From the NCBI RefSeq assembly GCF_002245535.1, contig NZ_NKCN01000002.1, forward strand, positions 124,001 to 188,000: 64,000 nucleotides of DNA, read 5' to 3'. Shown piece after piece: positions 41,593 through 50,242 of this stretch; position 1 is the stretch's first letter, and every line of letters starts with the position of its first letter. Made by a program: the position numbers and the translations under genes. The notes beneath the pieces are model-generated. The model was not told the origin of the DNA, did no database searches, and saw only the letters and a program-made list of their open reading frames with translations. Origin of the DNA: Mycobacterium lehmannii (GTDB lineage: Bacteria > Actinomycetota > Actinomycetes > Mycobacteriales > Mycobacteriaceae).

Positions 41593-43082
41593 CGCCGTCG
41601 TTCTCGGTCGTGGTACCGACGGTCGGGCGGCCGTCGCTGCACCGCCTGCTCGCAGAATTCGACGGGTCCGCCGGGCCGGCACCGGCTGCGGTGATCGTCG
41701 TCGACGACCGCCCGCGGCCTCATCCGCCGCTGGAGGTGGACTCACGGCTTCCGGTCACCGTGCTGCGCAGCGGGGGACGAGGGCCGGCGGCCGCCCGCAA
41801 CACGGGCTGGCGTGCGACCCGGACCGAATGGGTGTGCTTCCTCGACGATGACGTTGTCCCGCAACCTGACTGGTTCACCGCGCTGGTCGAGGACCTGGCC
41901 AAGGCCGACGTGGAGTCGGCCGCAGGCTCACAAGCGGTGATCGAGGTGCCGCGAGTGGCCGGCCGCAAGGCCACCGACGACGAACAACGCACCCAGCGAC
42001 TCGCCGAGGCCAAGTGGATCACCGCCGATATGGCTTTCCGGCGCGACGTCCTGGTCGACGTCGGGGGGTTCGACGAACGGTTCCCCCGGGCCTACCGAGA
42101 GGACTCGGACATCGCGCTGCGAATCAATCAGGCCGGCAACGGGATTGTCCGCGGATCCCGCCGGTGCACCCATCCGGTCGCGAACGCCACGCTGATGAGC
42201 AGCGTGCGCGCCCAGATCGGCAACCGGGACAACGCGTTGCTTCGCCGCAAGTTCGGCAGGCGCTGGCGCTCGGCGATCGGTGAGGGTCGAGGCCGGGTCC
42301 CGGCGCACTCGGTGACCACGGCCGCAGCCGTCGTCGCGGCGCTGAGTGCGGTGGCGCGCCGCTGGCGCGTCGCGCGCACCGCCGCCGCGGCATGGGCGCT
42401 GCTGACCGGACAGTTCGCGATCCGCCGGTTCTGGTCCGGACCCCGAACCTTCACCGAGGCCGCACGGATGACGCTCACCAGCGCGCTGATCCCGCCGGTC
42501 GCGGTGTGGCACCGCGTGGTTGGGGAGTGGGCGTTTCGCAGCGCGCGGCGCGATCCGCCGCTGGCGGTGTTGCTCGACCGCGACGACACGATCATCGAGG
42601 ACGGGCCCTACCTCAACGATCCGGCCCGTGTCCGCCCGCTGCCGGGCGCGCACCGCGCATTGGATCGGTTGCGTCGCAACGGGTTACTGCTGGCCATCGT
42701 GAGTAACCAGTCCGGGGTGGCCAAGGGGTTGATCAGCACCGAACAACTCGAATCCGTCAACGCGGAGGTCGATTCGGCGCTGGGCCCGTTCGACTCGTGG
42801 CACCTGTGCGCGCACGACGCCGACGACGAATGCCGCTGCCGTAAACCCGCTCCCGGCATGGTCGAAGACGCCGCCGCCGCGCTGGGCGTGCACCCCTCCC
42901 GGTGTGTAATGATCGGCGACACCGGCGGAGACGTCGAGGCCGCGCTGTCCGCGGGCGCCGACGCGATACTCGTGCCCACCGACCGCACGCTGCGCCAGGA
43001 GATCAGTGAGGCACTGATCAAGGCGCGCGTCGCGACGAGCATCGACGAAGCGGTGTCCATGGTGCTCAGGGACTGCCGATGA
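41589..43082 (+). CDS. Fusion of GT2 glycosyltransferase and GmhB-like phosphatase
   Basis: A 497-residue two-enzyme protein. Residues 1-235 are a GT2 domain (VVDDRP, LDDDVVPQPDWF with DDD at 86-88, FDERFPRAYREDSDIALR). Residues 240-320 are a linker with hydrophobic and amphipathic segments. Residues 325-495 are a HAD-IIIA phosphatase like GmhB: LLDRDDT (Asp330, Asp332), SNQSGVAKG, a zinc-loop HLCAHDADDECRCRKPAPGM and IGDTGGD. The phosphatase would turn heptose 1,7-bisphosphate into heptose 1-phosphate, the missing step between the two HldE activities. Fusing it to a transferase is unusual. It overlaps both neighbours by four bases. Confidence 0.88.
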   Translation: MTPSFSVVVPTVGRPSLHRLLAEFDGSAGPAPAAVIVVDDRPRPHPPLEVDSRLPVTVLRSGGRGPAAARNTGWRATRTEWVCFLDDDVVPQPDWFTALVEDLAKADVESAAGSQAVIEVPRVAGRKATDDEQRTQRLAEAKWITADMAFRRDVLVDVGGFDERFPRAYREDSDIALRINQAGNGIVRGSRRCTHPVANATLMSSVRAQIGNRDNALLRRKFGRRWRSAIGEGRGRVPAHSVTTAAAVVAALSAVARRWRVARTAAAAWALLTGQFAIRRFWSGPRTFTEAARMTLTSALIPPVAVWHRVVGEWAFRSARRDPPLAVLLDRDDTIIEDGPYLNDPARVRPLPGAHRALDRLRRNGLLLAIVSNQSGVAKGLISTEQLESVNAEVDSALGPFDSWHLCAHDADDECRCRKPAPGMVEDAAAALGVHPSRCVMIGDTGGDVEAALSAGADAILVPTDRTLRQEISEALIKARVATSIDEAVSMVLRDCR

Positions 43083-44098
43083 GCCGGGCGGTCGTTGCGC
43101 GCTTGGACAGCGCAGGGGACGTGTTGATCACCGGCCCCGCGGTCCGCGCCGTGGCCGAAACACACGACGAGGTCACCTTTCTGGCTGGGCCGCGCGGGCG
43201 AGCCGCCGCCGAGCTCCTGCCCGCCGTCGACGACATCATCGAGTGGCAGGCGCCGTGGGTGGACTTCGACTCACCCGAGCTGACCGCGGGACACGTGGAG
43301 GCGTTGGTCAAACAGTTGCGCGACATCGCCCCCGAGCGGGTCTACATCTTCACGTCGTTTCATCAGTCCCCGCTGCCGCTGGCATTGATCTGCCGGATGG
43401 CTTCGGTGCCGTGGGTCGGGGCGATCAGCGAGGACTATCCCGGAACACTGCTCGACCTTCGCCACCACGTTCCCGACGGCATACCCGAGCCCGAGCGTGC
43501 GCTGTCGTTGGCCACGGCGGCCGGTTGCGAGCTGCCCGACGGTGACGACGGCACGCTGCGGGTGCGGCAGCCACCGCCACTGCCCACCGAAATCGCCGAA
43601 TCAGCGGGCGATGCACCGTTTGTCGTCTTCCATCCCGGAGCCGCCGTGCCCGCGCGTCGACCGACCACGCAGCGCAGCATCGGCATGGTCGAGGCACTCG
43701 TCGCCGCTGGGTACCGGGTCGTCGTCACCGGCGATCCCGGCGAAAGCGAGCTCACCGCTGCGGTAGCGGGGGAGTCGGCCACCGACCTCGGAGGGCGCAC
43801 GACCCTGGAGACGTTGGCGGCCGTCTACGCCGCGGCGCGGATGGTGATCGCACCCAACACCGGGCCCGCCCACCTGGCGGCGGCCGTCGGCACACCGGTG
43901 GTCTCGTTGTTCGCTCCCGTCGTGCCCGCCTCACAGTGGAGCCCGTACGGGTCCACCGTCATTCGGCTCGGAGACCAACAGGCCCCCTGTCGGCTCACCC
44001 GGGCCCGCGTCTGCCCGGTGCGCGGGCACCCGTGCCTGGACGGCATCACCGACGACGAACTGCTCGACGCGGTCAACCGAATTGGAGGACGGCAATGA
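43079..44098 (+). CDS. GT9 (heptosyltransferase-type) glycosyltransferase 1
   Basis: A 339-residue GT-B protein. The N-terminus ARLDSAGDVLITGPAVRAV and C-terminal APNTGPAHLAAAVGTPVVSLFAPVVPASQWSP stretch are characteristic of GT9 heptosyltransferases such as WaaC and WaaF, which use ADP-heptose in Gram-negative cores. The cysteines near the C-terminus (CRLTRARVCPVRGHPC) resemble those of several GT9 enzymes. Its setting next to gmhA and hldE supports ADP-heptose as donor. ATGA overlaps join it to both neighbours. Confidence 0.87.
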   Translation: MSRAVVARLDSAGDVLITGPAVRAVAETHDEVTFLAGPRGRAAAELLPAVDDIIEWQAPWVDFDSPELTAGHVEALVKQLRDIAPERVYIFTSFHQSPLPLALICRMASVPWVGAISEDYPGTLLDLRHHVPDGIPEPERALSLATAAGCELPDGDDGTLRVRQPPPLPTEIAESAGDAPFVVFHPGAAVPARRPTTQRSIGMVEALVAAGYRVVVTGDPGESELTAAVAGESATDLGGRTTLETLAAVYAAARMVIAPNTGPAHLAAAVGTPVVSLFAPVVPASQWSPYGSTVIRLGDQQAPCRLTRARVCPVRGHPCLDGITDDELLDAVNRIGGRQ

Positions 44099-44673
44099 AT
44101 CCGACGATCGAAACCCACTTCTCCGCATTGTCACAGGCGGCCCGCCACCTCACACCGGAGGCGCCCAAGCTGGCCGCGTGGGGGCGACGGCTCGCCGATG
44201 TCCTCACCACCGGCGGCCGGCTACTCGCGTGCGGCAACGGCGGTAGCGCGGCCGAGGCGCAACATCTGACCGCGGAACTGGTCGGCCGCTTCCGAGACGA
44301 GCGAATGCCCATGTCCGCCATCTCGCTACACGCTGACACCTCGGCGCTCACCGCGATCGGCAACGACTACGGAATCGACGAGATATTCGCCAGAGGCGTG
44401 CGCGCACACGGTAGGCCGGGCGACGTACTGGTCTCGCTGTCGACCAGCGGGACGAGTCCGAATGTGCTCGCTGCCGTCAAGGCTGCACACGAAACCGGCC
44501 TCGCTACATGGGCCTTCACCGGCCCTCAGCCCAATCCCCTCGCCGCGATGTGCGACGACGCCGTCTGCGTCGAAGCGCCGACCACCGCGACGGTCCAGGA
44601 GGTCCACCTGCTCCTCGTGCATGCGCTGTGCATCGCCGTCGACGAGGTTCTGTCGGGGGCCTCCCATGAGTGA
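44095..44673 (+). CDS. gmhA: Sedoheptulose-7-phosphate isomerase
   Basis: A 192-residue SIS-domain protein. It has CGNGGSAAEAQHLTAELVGRF (residues 47-67), SLSTSGTSPNVL and the C-terminal QEVHLLLVHALC helix with a metal-binding histidine, all typical of GmhA. It converts sedoheptulose 7-phosphate to D-glycero-D-manno-heptose 7-phosphate, the first committed step of heptose activation. Length is normal. It overlaps the GT9 gene by four bases and hldE by eight. Confidence 0.93.
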   Translation: MNPTIETHFSALSQAARHLTPEAPKLAAWGRRLADVLTTGGRLLACGNGGSAAEAQHLTAELVGRFRDERMPMSAISLHADTSALTAIGNDYGIDEIFARGVRAHGRPGDVLVSLSTSGTSPNVLAAVKAAHETGLATWAFTGPQPNPLAAMCDDAVCVEAPTTATVQEVHLLLVHALCIAVDEVLSGASHE

Positions 44674-46021
44674 GCCATTGGTCGTCATCGGCGATTCCAT
44701 GCTCGACGTCGATATCGAAGGCACCGCAACCCGGCTCAGTCCCGAGGCGCCCGTCCCGGTCGTCGACACCGAACGGATATGGCGACGCCCGGGCGGGGCG
44801 GGACTGGCCGCGGTGCTCGCCGCGCGGACGGGCTGCGATGTGGTGCTGGTGACCGCGGTCGGCGACGACGCCGAAGGCCGCGCGCTGACCGACCTGCTGG
44901 CCGATGCCGGCGTGCGGGTCATCGGTTTGCCGATGGCCGGGAACACGGTGTGTAAGACCAGGATCCGTGCGGCCGGGCAGTCCATGCTGCGGCTCGACCA
45001 TGGTGATGGAGCAGCCGCTGGGGACGCGGTACCCCCCGAGGTGGCCGAGGTGCTCGGGCAGGCCGCCGCGGTCTGTGTGGCCGACTACGGGCGCGGCATC
45101 ACCGCGCACGGTGAGGTTCGCAAGCTCATCGCCTCGGCCGCGCGGCGAGTGCCGACGGTATGGGACCCGCATCCGCGCGGGAGCGAACCTGTCCCGGGCT
45201 GCTGGCTGGTCACCCCGAACCAGGACGAGGCGGCGGGACGCTCGGCGGAGTCATTGCGCGAACAGTGGGCGGCGCGAGCGGTGTGCGTGACCCTGGGTTC
45301 CAGGGGTGCACTCCTGGCCACCGACACCCGGAACGAGCACCACCCCGTGCGGGATTCGGTCGCACGGGTTGACCACGGCGACACCTGCGGCGCGGGGGAC
45401 CGGTTCGCGATCGCGGCCACCATGGCACTCGCGGCGGGTAAGGGTGTTCACGACGCCGTCGCCGACGCGGTGGACGCCGCCAGCAGGTTCGTCGCCGCCG
45501 GCGGTGCGGTTGGTGTGTCGAGCGCCGCGGCAGTCGGTGGAACCCATTCGGCGGCAACGTCGACCGCGCTCACCGGTGACATCGCCGAGGTCCGGGACCG
45601 CTTGCGCCGGCGCGCAGGCCGGCTGGTCGCCACCGGCGGCTGCTTCGACCTGCTGCACACCGGTCATGTCCGCCTGCTGCGGCAGGCGCGCGATCTCGGC
45701 GACGCGCTTGTGGTGCTGCTGAACTCCGACACCTCGGTGCGCGCGCTGAAGGGACCGCGCAGGCCCGTCGTCGCGGATCAGGACAGGGCACGGGTGCTCG
45801 GCGCACTGGCATGTGTCGACGCCGTGGTGATCTTCGACGAACTGTCACCAGAGGCGGCGCTGGAGCAACTGCGGCCCGACATCTGGGTCAAGGGCGGCGA
45901 CTACACCGAGGCCGACCTTCCCGAGGCCGACGTGGTCCGCCGCCACGGCGGTGAGGTCGTGCTGCTGCCGACCGTCGCCGGTTACTCATCGTCAAATCTG
46001 ATCGCCGCAGCGCGGTCGTGA
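44666..46021 (+). CDS. hldE: Bifunctional heptose kinase/nucleotidyltransferase
   Basis: A 451-residue two-domain enzyme. Residues 1-300 are a PfkB-type sugar kinase: GGAGLAAVLA, then DTCGAGDRF with catalytic Asp245. Residues 318-451 are a cytidylyltransferase-fold domain with GGCFDLLHTGHVRLL (His331, His334) and VKGGDYTEADLPEA. It should phosphorylate heptose 7-phosphate at C1 and later add a nucleotide, as in Gram-negative HldE, which gives ADP-heptose. This differs from the separate GDP-heptose enzymes (GmhA/GmhB/HddA) that H37Rv carries elsewhere. Nucleotide choice (ADP or other) cannot be read from the sequence. Confidence 0.92.
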   Translation: MSEPLVVIGDSMLDVDIEGTATRLSPEAPVPVVDTERIWRRPGGAGLAAVLAARTGCDVVLVTAVGDDAEGRALTDLLADAGVRVIGLPMAGNTVCKTRIRAAGQSMLRLDHGDGAAAGDAVPPEVAEVLGQAAAVCVADYGRGITAHGEVRKLIASAARRVPTVWDPHPRGSEPVPGCWLVTPNQDEAAGRSAESLREQWAARAVCVTLGSRGALLATDTRNEHHPVRDSVARVDHGDTCGAGDRFAIAATMALAAGKGVHDAVADAVDAASRFVAAGGAVGVSSAAAVGGTHSAATSTALTGDIAEVRDRLRRRAGRLVATGGCFDLLHTGHVRLLRQARDLGDALVVLLNSDTSVRALKGPRRPVVADQDRARVLGALACVDAVVIFDELSPEAALEQLRPDIWVKGGDYTEADLPEADVVRRHGGEVVLLPTVAGYSSSNLIAAARS

Positions 46022-46038
46022 ACCGAAAGGAACTCTCA

Positions 46039-46725
46039 ATGGCTCTGGGCAACATCATCATCACCGGCGGCGCGTCGGGACTCGGGGCGGCCACGGTGGA
46101 AGCCGTTGCGCGCCAGGGCGGTACGCCGCTGGTGATCGACCGCAACGATCCGAAACCGGGTGTGGCCTTCGCGCGGGCCGATCTCGCCGACACCGAGGCG
46201 GTGGAGGCGGCGGTACGTGAACTGGCCGATCACGTCGGCGGTCAGGTCCACGGCGTGTTCACCGCCGGAGGCACCGACATGTGCGGCAAGCTCGCCGATG
46301 TCGCGGTCAAGGACTGGGAACGCGTCATCCACGTCAACCTGCTGGGCACCGCGGCGGTGATCCGCTCGGCGTTGCCGTACCTGAAGGACACCGGCGGCCG
46401 GATCGTCACGTGCGCATCGACTTTGGGGATCAAGGCCGTCAGCGACGCGACCGCGTACTGCGCCTCCAAGTTCGGGGTCATCGGATTCTCCCGCGCGTTG
46501 GCCGCGGAACTGGCGGGGGACGTCGGTGTCACGACGCTGATCCCCGGCGGTATGCACACGGCGTTCTTCGACAGCCGCGACGAGCAGTACAAGCCGCCGC
46601 CGGACGCAAAGCTCAACCGGCCCGAACACGTTGCCGACACCGTCGTGTTCGCCCTGGCTCAGCCGGCCGGGTGCGAGGTGCGTGAGCTGGTGGTGTGCGC
46701 GTCCACGGAGTCTTCGTGGCCGTGA
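46039..46725 (+). CDS. Short-chain dehydrogenase of the glycan cluster
   Basis: A 228-residue classical SDR with TGGASGLG (residues 9-16), Tyr140 and Lys144 (YCASK), and VIDRND after the second strand, which favours NAD(H). It is too short to be HldD and lacks that family's architecture. It may oxidise, reduce or epimerise a sugar nucleotide or a glycosylated intermediate; this is inference from context only. GAAAGGA precedes the ATG at 46039. The next gene starts on a GTGA overlap. Confidence 0.85.
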   Translation: MALGNIIITGGASGLGAATVEAVARQGGTPLVIDRNDPKPGVAFARADLADTEAVEAAVRELADHVGGQVHGVFTAGGTDMCGKLADVAVKDWERVIHVNLLGTAAVIRSALPYLKDTGGRIVTCASTLGIKAVSDATAYCASKFGVIGFSRALAAELAGDVGVTTLIPGGMHTAFFDSRDEQYKPPPDAKLNRPEHVADTVVFALAQPAGCEVRELVVCASTESSWP

Positions 46726-47669
46726 ACCCGGAGGCCATCCCTGAGACCATCGTGGTCCTGCGGGCGCTGGGCCTCGGGGATCTGCTCACCGGGATTCCGG
46801 CGCTGCGTGGGCTGCGGCGGGCACACCCCGACGCCCACATCGTGCTCGCCGCCCCGGAACGCTACCGCGATCTGGTGATGCTCACCGGTGCGGTCGACGA
46901 GCTCGATCCCACACCCGGCCTCGGCCGGCTGCGTCCCCGCAGCGACCCGCCCGCACTCGCGGTCAACCTGCACGGCTCCGGCCCCGAAAGCATCGCCGAT
47001 CTGCTCGCGATACGGCCCCGAACCCTGATCAGTCACCGGCATCCCGCATATCCGGGGGTCGACGGCCCACCGTGGCGGGCCGAACTGCACGAGGTCGACC
47101 GCTGGTGTGCGCTGCTCGAGTGGGTCGGAATCACCTGTGATTCACAGGATCTGGCGATCCAGCGGCCGGACGGCTATCCGAACCGCTCGTCGACGGTGGT
47201 GATCCACCCGGGCGCCGCATCCGCCGCGCGGCGGTGGCCAGCGGATCGTTTCGGACAGGTCGCCGCCGCGCTGCGAAACCGGGGCCACGACGTGGTCATC
47301 ACCGGCGACGACAGTGAAGTCGACCTTGCCCGGTCAGTGGCTGACGCCGCGCGGTTGCCCCGATCCAGCGTGCTCGCAGGCACTCTCGGCCTGCTCGAAC
47401 TCGTCGCGCTGATCCACGATTGCCGCTTGTTGATCTGTGGTGACACCGGCGTCGGACACATCGCGACCGCGACCGGCACGCCGTCGGTGCTGCTGTTCGG
47501 TCCGACACCGCCGAACCGGTGGGGCCCGAGGGGAGCGGGTCCGCACATCGCGGTGTGGGCCGGTGACAAGGGCGATCCGCACGCCGACCAACCGCACCGG
47601 GGGCTGCTGCTGATCACGGTCGGTCGCGTACTCGCCGCCACCGAGAGCTTGTTGAAGGACTGTGCATGA
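46722..47669 (+). CDS. GT9 (heptosyltransferase-type) glycosyltransferase 2
   Basis: A 315-residue GT-B protein. It has LRALGLGDLLTGIPALRGL at the N-terminus, VIHPGAASAARRWPADRF and ICGDTGVGHIATATGTPSVLLFGP, the standard GT9 signatures. It is clearly distinct from the GT9 at 43079, so two different heptosyl-type linkages are likely. The GTG at 46722 gives a GTGA overlap with the SDR stop, like the other junctions in this operon; GTG codons at 46695 and 46716 are alternatives. Confidence 0.87.
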   Translation: MNPEAIPETIVVLRALGLGDLLTGIPALRGLRRAHPDAHIVLAAPERYRDLVMLTGAVDELDPTPGLGRLRPRSDPPALAVNLHGSGPESIADLLAIRPRTLISHRHPAYPGVDGPPWRAELHEVDRWCALLEWVGITCDSQDLAIQRPDGYPNRSSTVVIHPGAASAARRWPADRFGQVAAALRNRGHDVVITGDDSEVDLARSVADAARLPRSSVLAGTLGLLELVALIHDCRLLICGDTGVGHIATATGTPSVLLFGPTPPNRWGPRGAGPHIAVWAGDKGDPHADQPHRGLLLITVGRVLAATESLLKDCA

Positions 47670-48964
47670 ACACCATCCGAGTCGGGGTGATCGGTGCGGG
47701 CTACGTCGGCCTGACGACCGCGGTGTGTCTGGCCGAACGTGGTCACGACACGGTGTGCGTCGACGTCGACGCCCGCCGCGTCGCGCAGCTCCGCAGCGGT
47801 GTTCCCCTGCTGGACGAGCCCGGCCTGGCCGAGCTACTTTGTCACGGATTGGACTCCGGGACGCTCGAATTCACTGTCGAATATCCGGATCTGGCCGAGT
47901 GCGACGTGGTGTTCATCTGCGTGCCGACGCCGAGCGGATCCGACGGATCGGCGGACCTGTCGGCGGTCGACGCGGCGGTCGAGCAACTCGCCACCGTGCT
48001 GCGACCGGGTTCGGTGCTGGTGCTCAAGTCGACGGTTCCGGTCGGCACCACCCGGCGGGTCGAACAGCGGTTGCGGCAGGCCGGAATTCGCGGGGTCTCC
48101 AATCCCGAGTTCCTCCGCGAGAGCCACGCCGTATACGACTTCCGTAACCCCGACCGCATCGTGATCGGCGCCGAAGACGACGAAGCCGCCGAGCTGGTGT
48201 CGCGCGTGTACGGAAACCACGCGCAGATTTTCCGGATGAGCCCGGAAAGCGCGGAGTTGGCGAAGTACGCCAGCAATGCATTTCTCGCGGTGAAGATCTC
48301 CTACGCCAACTCGCTGGCCCGGCTGTGCGCCCGGATGGGCGCCGACATCGCCGACGTCACCCGCTGCATGGGAGCCGACGTGCGCATCGGTGCGCACTTT
48401 TTGCAACCGGGACCGGGGTGGGGCGGATCTTGCCTGCCGAAGGACACCGCGGCCATCCTGCACACCGGCAGGGTGGCGGGCGTGGGCCTGCCGGAGATCG
48501 AATCGGCTCGCTTGACGAACGCCACGCAGGCCGCGCGGATCGCGTCGACGCTGGCCCGGTCCATGGCCACTCCGCTCGGCCGGGCCCGGATCACCGCGCT
48601 GGGTCTGACGTTCAAGGCCGGTACCAGTGACCTGCGTGATTCACCGGCGCTGACGATCTGCGCCGATCTGGTCGGGACCGGGGCGCAGGTCACCGGATAC
48701 GACCCGAGGCTCCCGGCGATGGATCAGTCGCGGTTGCGGGGGTCGTCGATCGTCGCCGTCGACGATCCGTATCTGGCGGCAAAAGACGCCGACGCCATCG
48801 TGGTGCTCACCGAGTGGCCGGAGTTTCGCGAACTGGACTGGGCCCTGATCGCCGAGCACGCGCCGGGAGCCGTCGTCGTCGATACCCGCAACCTGCTCGA
48901 TGCAGCGCTGCTCACCGATTTCGGGCTGACCTATCTGGGCAACGGGAGCCCGTCTGGTTACTGA
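47666..48964 (+). CDS. UDP-glucose 6-dehydrogenase
   Basis: A 432-residue enzyme that oxidises UDP-glucose twice with NAD to UDP-glucuronate. It has GAGYVGLTTA (residues 10-19), the nucleophile Cys256 in GGSCLPKD, and the central NAFLAVKISYAN helix. Length is normal. It ends the operon and supplies the substrate of the decarboxylase-like enzyme at 38961. It overlaps the preceding gene by four bases and the convergent topoisomerase gene by seven. Confidence 0.92.
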   Translation: MNTIRVGVIGAGYVGLTTAVCLAERGHDTVCVDVDARRVAQLRSGVPLLDEPGLAELLCHGLDSGTLEFTVEYPDLAECDVVFICVPTPSGSDGSADLSAVDAAVEQLATVLRPGSVLVLKSTVPVGTTRRVEQRLRQAGIRGVSNPEFLRESHAVYDFRNPDRIVIGAEDDEAAELVSRVYGNHAQIFRMSPESAELAKYASNAFLAVKISYANSLARLCARMGADIADVTRCMGADVRIGAHFLQPGPGWGGSCLPKDTAAILHTGRVAGVGLPEIESARLTNATQAARIASTLARSMATPLGRARITALGLTFKAGTSDLRDSPALTICADLVGTGAQVTGYDPRLPAMDQSRLRGSSIVAVDDPYLAAKDADAIVVLTEWPEFRELDWALIAEHAPGAVVVDTRNLLDAALLTDFGLTYLGNGSPSGY

Positions 48965-49977
48965 CCTTTGGCGACCTTGCGGATGAGGCGGGCCGTGCCG
49001 CGGTCGAGCACCTCCTGCCGTTCGGCCAAAGTCTTCATCTTCGCGGCACGGCGGGCGGCCGAGGCGATGGTGAGCTCGGACTCGTAGGCCTGCACGACTC
49101 GCGGGTCGACGTAGGAACCTCGGGCCACCGCGGGAGTGTTGCCGAGTTCCTCGGCGACCTCCTTCATCACGGCGGTCTCGACGCGCTTGATCACAGTCTT
49201 GTTGACCGGCGGGTCGGCATCGACGAACGCCGCTGCGGCCAGCACCGTGCCGTGCCACGTTCGCAGGTCCTTGACCGTGTACCGATCCCCGACGAGCTCC
49301 TTGAACCGTGTGTTCAGGTCGTCGGCGTGGATGTCGATCCAGCTCGAACCGCTGCGGCACACCAGTAACCGCTCGGTGCGTTCGGGGCGGCGCAACAGAG
49401 CCCGTACCGAGCGGACCGCTTCGGGGTCGTCGATCAGCAGCGTTCGTCGCACCCCGCTCTTGGCGGGGAAGTCGAACTCGATCGCGTTGCGCTGCAGCGT
49501 CACGTGTTCACAGCGCAGTGTGGCGATGCCGTACGAGTTGTTTTCCTCGGCGTACTGCTCCGAGCCCGAGCGGAAGAAGCCGAGATCGGCCAGGTGCAGC
49601 GCGAGTGCCAGCACCCGGTCGCGGTGCAGGCCGCGGCTACGCAAGTCCGCCGCGATGCGCCTGCGCATCTCGGGCAGCGCGGCAGACATCTCCAGGACCC
49701 GGTCGAACTTCTCCTCGTTGCGCTCCTCCTGCCACCTCTGGTGGTACAGGTATTGGCGCCGGCCCGCGGCGTCGGTGCCCACCGCCTGGATGTGCCCGTT
49801 GGGATGCGGGCAGATCCACACCTTCTTCCAGGCGGGCGGGATGACGAGCTCCTTGATGCGTTGCAGGGTCTTCTCGTCGGTGACCGGGCTCTCGTCGGCA
49901 TGGTGGTAGGAGAACCCGCGTCCGCGGCGCAACCGGCGCAGGCCGGGACCGCTGACGACGCTACGGCGAAGTCGCAT
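48958..49977 (-). CDS. Type IB DNA topoisomerase
   Basis: A 339-residue poxvirus-like topoisomerase IB. The N-terminal domain has FSYHHADESPVTDEKTLQRI and IPPAWKKVWICPHPNGHIQA. The catalytic domain carries LRTWHGT and the nucleophile in GSYVDPRV (Tyr289). Such enzymes relax supercoils through a 3'-phosphotyrosyl intermediate and occur in some environmental mycobacteria; H37Rv lacks one (from memory). It is divergent from the rsbW-sigF operon. Its ATG follows a GGGGTCC stretch. Confidence 0.92.
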   Translation of the reverse strand: MRLRRSVVSGPGLRRLRRGRGFSYHHADESPVTDEKTLQRIKELVIPPAWKKVWICPHPNGHIQAVGTDAAGRRQYLYHQRWQEERNEEKFDRVLEMSAALPEMRRRIAADLRSRGLHRDRVLALALHLADLGFFRSGSEQYAEENNSYGIATLRCEHVTLQRNAIEFDFPAKSGVRRTLLIDDPEAVRSVRALLRRPERTERLLVCRSGSSWIDIHADDLNTRFKELVGDRYTVKDLRTWHGTVLAAAAFVDADPPVNKTVIKRVETAVMKEVAEELGNTPAVARGSYVDPRVVQAYESELTIASAARRAAKMKTLAERQEVLDRGTARLIRKVAKGQ

Positions 49978-50015
49978 GTTTGGACCCCGAGCGCACAGGG
50001 GTAAAGAACCCCCAC

Positions 50016-50122
50016 CATGGAGAAGTCTTACTTTGTCGCGCCGTCAAAATGCCGCTCGTCACAGTCGGGTTCGCTGTTTTGTCGGCCCGAGGCGTCGCGC
50101 GCGGGGTGGGAACTTCTCCATG
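50016..50122. repeat. Spaced inverted repeat upstream of rsbW
   Basis: CATGGAGAAGT (50016-50026) and its exact complement ACTTCTCCATG (50112-50122) flank 85 bases between topIB and the SigF promoter. An open frame of 58 codons (50017-50193) spans it but has no ribosome binding site. Confidence 0.55.
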
Positions 50123-50187
50123 ACCGGATAAATACCCGCGCCGGCGTCCCGCACACGTCGTCGTTCGGGGATCACCGGAGTACTCGT

Positions 50188-50214
50188 GGTTAGGTGGGAT
50201 CCGACCTGGGGTAA
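50188..50214 (+). promoter_or_regulatory. SigF autoregulatory promoter of rsbW-sigF
   Basis: GGTTA (50188-50192), 16 bases, GGGTAA (50209-50214). This matches the mycobacterial SigF promoter pattern and lies 28 bases before the rsbW start, as expected for the autoregulated usfX-sigF promoter. GGGAGG (50230-50235) is the ribosome binding site. Confidence 0.85.
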
Positions 50215-50242
50215 TCTCGCTTCGACATTGCCGGGAGGTCAA

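Noticed and set aside
50017..50193. A 58-codon frame preceded by GTTT-N17-GGGTAA (49978-50004), a possible second SigF promoter
   Set aside because: No ribosome binding site, poor codon bias, no protein signature, and it overlaps the spaced inverted repeat. The promoter match lies partly at the topIB start. Left as unsupported.
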